This document shows positions 34,774 to 37,086 of a stretch of DNA of 37,086 nt, one piece after another; the first letter of the stretch is position 1; the number at the start of each line of letters is the position of its first letter. The position numbers and the translations under genes are program-made. Under the pieces are notes generated by a model. That model searched no databases. It had not been told where the DNA came from and saw only the letters and a list, made by a program, of their open reading frames with translations. Origin of the DNA: CAYRAV01 sp964422365 (GTDB lineage Bacteria; Bacillota; Clostridia; Lachnospirales; Lachnospiraceae); contig CAYRAV010000028.1 of the NCBI GenBank assembly GCA_964422365.1, positions 1-37,086 on the forward strand, written 5' to 3'.

Positions 34774-34802
34774 ATTGTAACACGATTTCAGGTATAAGTA
34801 AA
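34774..34802 (-). promoter_or_regulatory. leuCD promoter
   Basis: On the minus strand TTTACT (34802-34797), 17 bp, then TACAAT (34779-34774), about 33 bases before the leuC start. AT-rich sequence just upstream contains TAATAAGAATATTTA, a T-N11-A motif that could be a LysR box. Confidence 0.6.
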
Positions 34803-34869
34803 ATAGATAATAAGAATATTTACTATAACAAAAAATTATGATAAACTTGCATTGAACACTTGCATTGAA

Positions 34870-34988
34870 CACTTGGCGAGGTCTTTTCGAGCCTAGTGAG
34901 AAAGCATGCAGAAGCACTTAGCGAGGTCCTTTCGAGCTTAGTACTTCAGCATACATTCAACACTTGGCAAAGTCTTTTCGAGCCTAGC
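34870..34988. repeat. Three 45-bp repeats, each a hairpin, between leuC and lysR
   Basis: Units start at 34870, 34915 and 34961. Each has a core CACTTGGCGAGGTCTTTTCG ending in AGCCTAGTG (second and third units vary), in which CACTtGGC pairs with GCCtAGTG. Spacers also match (CTTCAGCATACATTC, CTTCAATATACATTG). A shorter duplication ACTTGCATTGAAC precedes the first unit. The block would lie in the leader or promoter of the LysR gene. Confidence 0.8.
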
Positions 34989-35032
34989 CCTTCAATATAC
35001 ATTGAATTTCCCCCCAGAAAGGAGCATCTCAT

Positions 35033-35962
35033 ATGAAATCAAACCTGTCCTATTATAAAATATTTTACACTGTAGCGAAAGAGGGAAATATCTCCCATGC
35101 TGCCAAATCACTTTATATTAGCCAGCCTGCCATCAGTAAATCCCTGCACAAATTAGAAACTTCCCTTGAAACTACATTATTTCACCGCAGTTCCAAAGGT
35201 GTTACCCTTACAGCAGAGGGACAATTACTTTATGAACATGTTAAAAATGCTTTTGAATCCATTGACATTGCAGAACAACAGATAAAGAGAATCAAACAGC
35301 TGGGCATTGGTCATGTCCGCATTGGTGTCAGCACCACATTATGTAAATATATGCTTCTTCCCTATTTAAAAAAATTTGCCGCATATCATCCACATATTAA
35401 AATCACCATTGACTGCCAATCCACATTTCACACAGTAAAATTATTAGAACAAGGGAAAATTGACATTGGATTAGTCGGAAAACCTGAGAACTTAAAAAAC
35501 TTAGACTTCTATCCCATTCAGAAAATCGAGGATACTTTTGTTGCCACTAAAACTTACTTGGAAAATCTGCAACTGCGGGAGGGAACCAAGACAGACTTTT
35601 TGTCTTCTGATATTTTTCAGACTGCCAATGTTATGCTATTAGATGAAGAAAATATTACCAGACATTATATTGATGATTATTTTAAAACTTATCAGATTGA
35701 AACCAATCAAATCTTAGAAGTAAGCAATATGGATTTGCTCATAGAATTTGCCAAAATCGGCTTAGGTGTTGCCTGTGTTATTAAAGAATTTGTGCAGGAA
35801 GAATTGCACAGCCATGCACTTATTGAAATTCCCCTTCAAGTACCAGTACCAAAACGCGAGATAGGGTTTACCTATACAGCAAAAACACCACCCTCCAAAG
35901 CAGTATCTTCCTTTATTGATTTTTACAAAAATTATCATAACTATTCAGAAAGCATGTCATGA
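35033..35962 (+). CDS. LysR-family transcriptional regulator
   Basis: The 309-residue protein has the winged HTH at 4-62 (FYTVAKEGNISHAAKSLY, ISQPAISKSLHKLE, LFHRSSKGVTLTAEG) and a periplasmic-binding-protein-like effector domain from about 92 (GHVRIGVSTTLCKYMLLPYL) to the end. It is divergent from leuCD, the classic LysR arrangement, so it probably activates leuCD in response to a pathway intermediate. AAAGGAG eight bases before the ATG fixes the start. Three hairpin repeats lie just upstream, which is unusual for a LysR gene and might affect its expression. No clear terminator follows. Confidence 0.92.
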   Translation: MKSNLSYYKIFYTVAKEGNISHAAKSLYISQPAISKSLHKLETSLETTLFHRSSKGVTLTAEGQLLYEHVKNAFESIDIAEQQIKRIKQLGIGHVRIGVSTTLCKYMLLPYLKKFAAYHPHIKITIDCQSTFHTVKLLEQGKIDIGLVGKPENLKNLDFYPIQKIEDTFVATKTYLENLQLREGTKTDFLSSDIFQTANVMLLDEENITRHYIDDYFKTYQIETNQILEVSNMDLLIEFAKIGLGVACVIKEFVQEELHSHALIEIPLQVPVPKREIGFTYTAKTPPSKAVSSFIDFYKNYHNYSESMS

Positions 35963-36102
35963 TGCCGGAAATACCATCATAAATTTGAAATTTTTTAAAA
36001 AAATCGCATAAAATTGGCTCATAGAATCATGATTTAACACTTTTGCAGTTTTGTAAGGTTATCCTGATTGATGGTGTCTGCCATATAGAAATAAAAAAGT
36101 TG

Positions 36103-36131
36103 TTGACTATATATTTAAAATGATATACAAT
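36103..36131 (+). promoter_or_regulatory. Promoter for the Rpn-family gene
   Basis: TTGACT (36103-36108), 17 bp, then TACAAT (36126-36131). It gives a leader of about 190 bases. The rest of the 368-base gap after the LysR gene shows nothing recognisable. Confidence 0.7.
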
Positions 36132-36330
36132 AAATATAACTATTAATTGAAGCTGCAGCAATTCACTTTGAGCTTCTGCTCTACATTATCTGTCACTGTA
36201 CATTTCAATTTTTAATTCCAAATCATAACAGCATGCAAATCCAAAAATCATATAGAAATAACAGCGTGAATCTGCTATACTATATGCAGAATATTTTTCG
36301 CTGTCCAAACAGAAAGAAAGGATATTTATT

Positions 36331-37086
36331 ATGACACAAAACAACAATCAGAAACGGGCAGTCAAACCTTTTGAAGAATTAACCTACACTGACAATTTTC
36401 TCTTTGGTGAGGTGATGCAGGATGAATTTACCAGTAAAAATGTGCTGGAAATTATTTTAGATATAAAAATCAGAAAAGTAGTAGTCTTAGAGAAAGAAAA
36501 ACATATTGATAATATACCAGACAGAAAAAGCATACGGCTTGACATCTACCTTGAAGACGATGAACATACCATATATAATATCGAAATGCAGGTGGATGAT
36601 AAACACGATATTCCCAAAAGAAGCCGTTATTATCAGGGATTGATGGATACAAAGTCCCTTCCAACAGGAGCAATCAGTTACAACAGCCTGAATAAATCAT
36701 TTGTTATTTTTATCTGTCTTTTTGATCCATTCGGATATGACAGGTGTTTTTACAGTTTTGAGGAAAGATGTGTGGAAGACCCGTCACTTTCCCTTGGAGA
36801 TGAAACAAGGAAAATATTCCTAAATGCTACAGGACAAAACCGGGAAGGAATACGGGAAGAACTGCAGGAATTTCTCGATTATATAAAAGATCCCTCTTCA
36901 ACAATAATAAAAAGTACAAAAGTACAGGAACTGGATAACCGTGTGAATAAAGTCAAATCAAACGAGAAAGTGAGGTCAAAATATATGACATTAACAAACT
37001 GGATTTTAGAAGAACGGGATATAGCAAGAACTGAAGGCAGAGCTGAAGGCAGAGCTGAAGGCAGAGCTGAAGGCAGAGCTGAAGGC
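36331..37086 (+). CDS. Rpn-family PD-(D/E)XK nuclease/transposase-related protein (5' part)
   Basis: The frame is open for 252 codons to the window edge. The start ATG is preceded by AAAGGA at suitable spacing. FEELTYTDNFLFGEVMQD at 15-31 and the nuclease core (Asp71 in LDIYL, Glu85 and Gln87 in IEMQV) identify the Rpn/PDDEXK_2 family, followed by SRYYQGLMDTKSLPTG and VIFICLFDPFG. Rpn proteins are recombination-promoting nucleases that are multi-copy in many gut bacteria. The end of the visible part is a string of EGRA units from 12-bp DNA repeats, a usual feature of the C-terminal tail. The full length and stop lie beyond the window. Confidence 0.9.
   Translation, partial: MTQNNNQKRAVKPFEELTYTDNFLFGEVMQDEFTSKNVLEIILDIKIRKVVVLEKEKHIDNIPDRKSIRLDIYLEDDEHTIYNIEMQVDDKHDIPKRSRYYQGLMDTKSLPTGAISYNSLNKSFVIFICLFDPFGYDRCFYSFEERCVEDPSLSLGDETRKIFLNATGQNREGIREELQEFLDYIKDPSSTIIKSTKVQELDNRVNKVKSNEKVRSKYMTLTNWILEERDIARTEGRAEGRAEGRAEGRAEG
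37033..37086 (+). repeat. 12-bp tandem repeat at the 3' end of the Rpn-type gene
   Basis: At least 4.5 copies of GAAGGCAGAGCT run to the window edge, encoding (EGRA)n in frame. The true copy number is cut off by the edge. Confidence 0.92.

Overview
The window looks like chromosome from a low-GC gut Firmicute, most likely a Lachnospiraceae-type Clostridium. The reasons are the AT-rich composition, AGGAGG-type ribosome binding sites, a paired DUF2975/YozG-like regulator module, AAA-ATPase-like/PDDEXK and Rpn-type PDDEXK proteins, and a giant fibro-slime/InlB-repeat surface protein. The genus is not certain. No rRNA, tRNA or CRISPR array was seen.

Region 1 (1-16.6 kb, all minus strand, transcribed right to left) is a cell-surface polysaccharide cluster. 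In transcription order it holds a GT4 glycosyltransferase, a GT2 glycosyltransferase, two tandem paralogous glycosyltransferases, a 1158-residue three-domain glycosyltransferase, an ABC-2 permease with an extra extracytoplasmic domain, an ATPase with a Wzt-type C-terminal domain, and a 794-residue protein. That last protein joins a methyltransferase, a kinase-like domain, a beta-domain, a heptad-perfect coiled coil and an amphipathic tail. The architecture matches E. coli WbdD, the chain terminator and molecular ruler of ABC-exported O9a antigen. This is the most interesting system in the window: a candidate Gram-positive capping-ruler exporter whose ruler is encoded by 21-bp DNA repeats. Downstream lie a MITE inserted next to an IS3 relic, an acyltransferase-3 gene, a decayed GT2 gene and the start of a membrane protein that shares the beta-domain.

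Region 2 (16.7-23.5 kb) holds an AAA-ATPase/PDDEXK protein, an RlmI/K-type methyltransferase, a second MITE copy, a DUF2975-XRE-DUF4173 membrane/regulator operon behind a 31-bp palindrome, and a divergent ZIP metal transporter whose cytoplasmic loop holds three 14-residue repeats.

Region 3 (23.6-31.5 kb) is dominated by a 2265-residue surface adhesin preceded by 63-bp tandem hairpin repeats in its leader, with two small acidic hypothetical genes upstream.

Region 4 (31.7-37.1 kb) holds an AraC/GyrI-like regulator, a second MITE family, leuCD with a divergent LysR regulator separated by three 45-bp hairpin repeats, and a partial Rpn-family nuclease that runs off the window through 12-bp tandem repeats.
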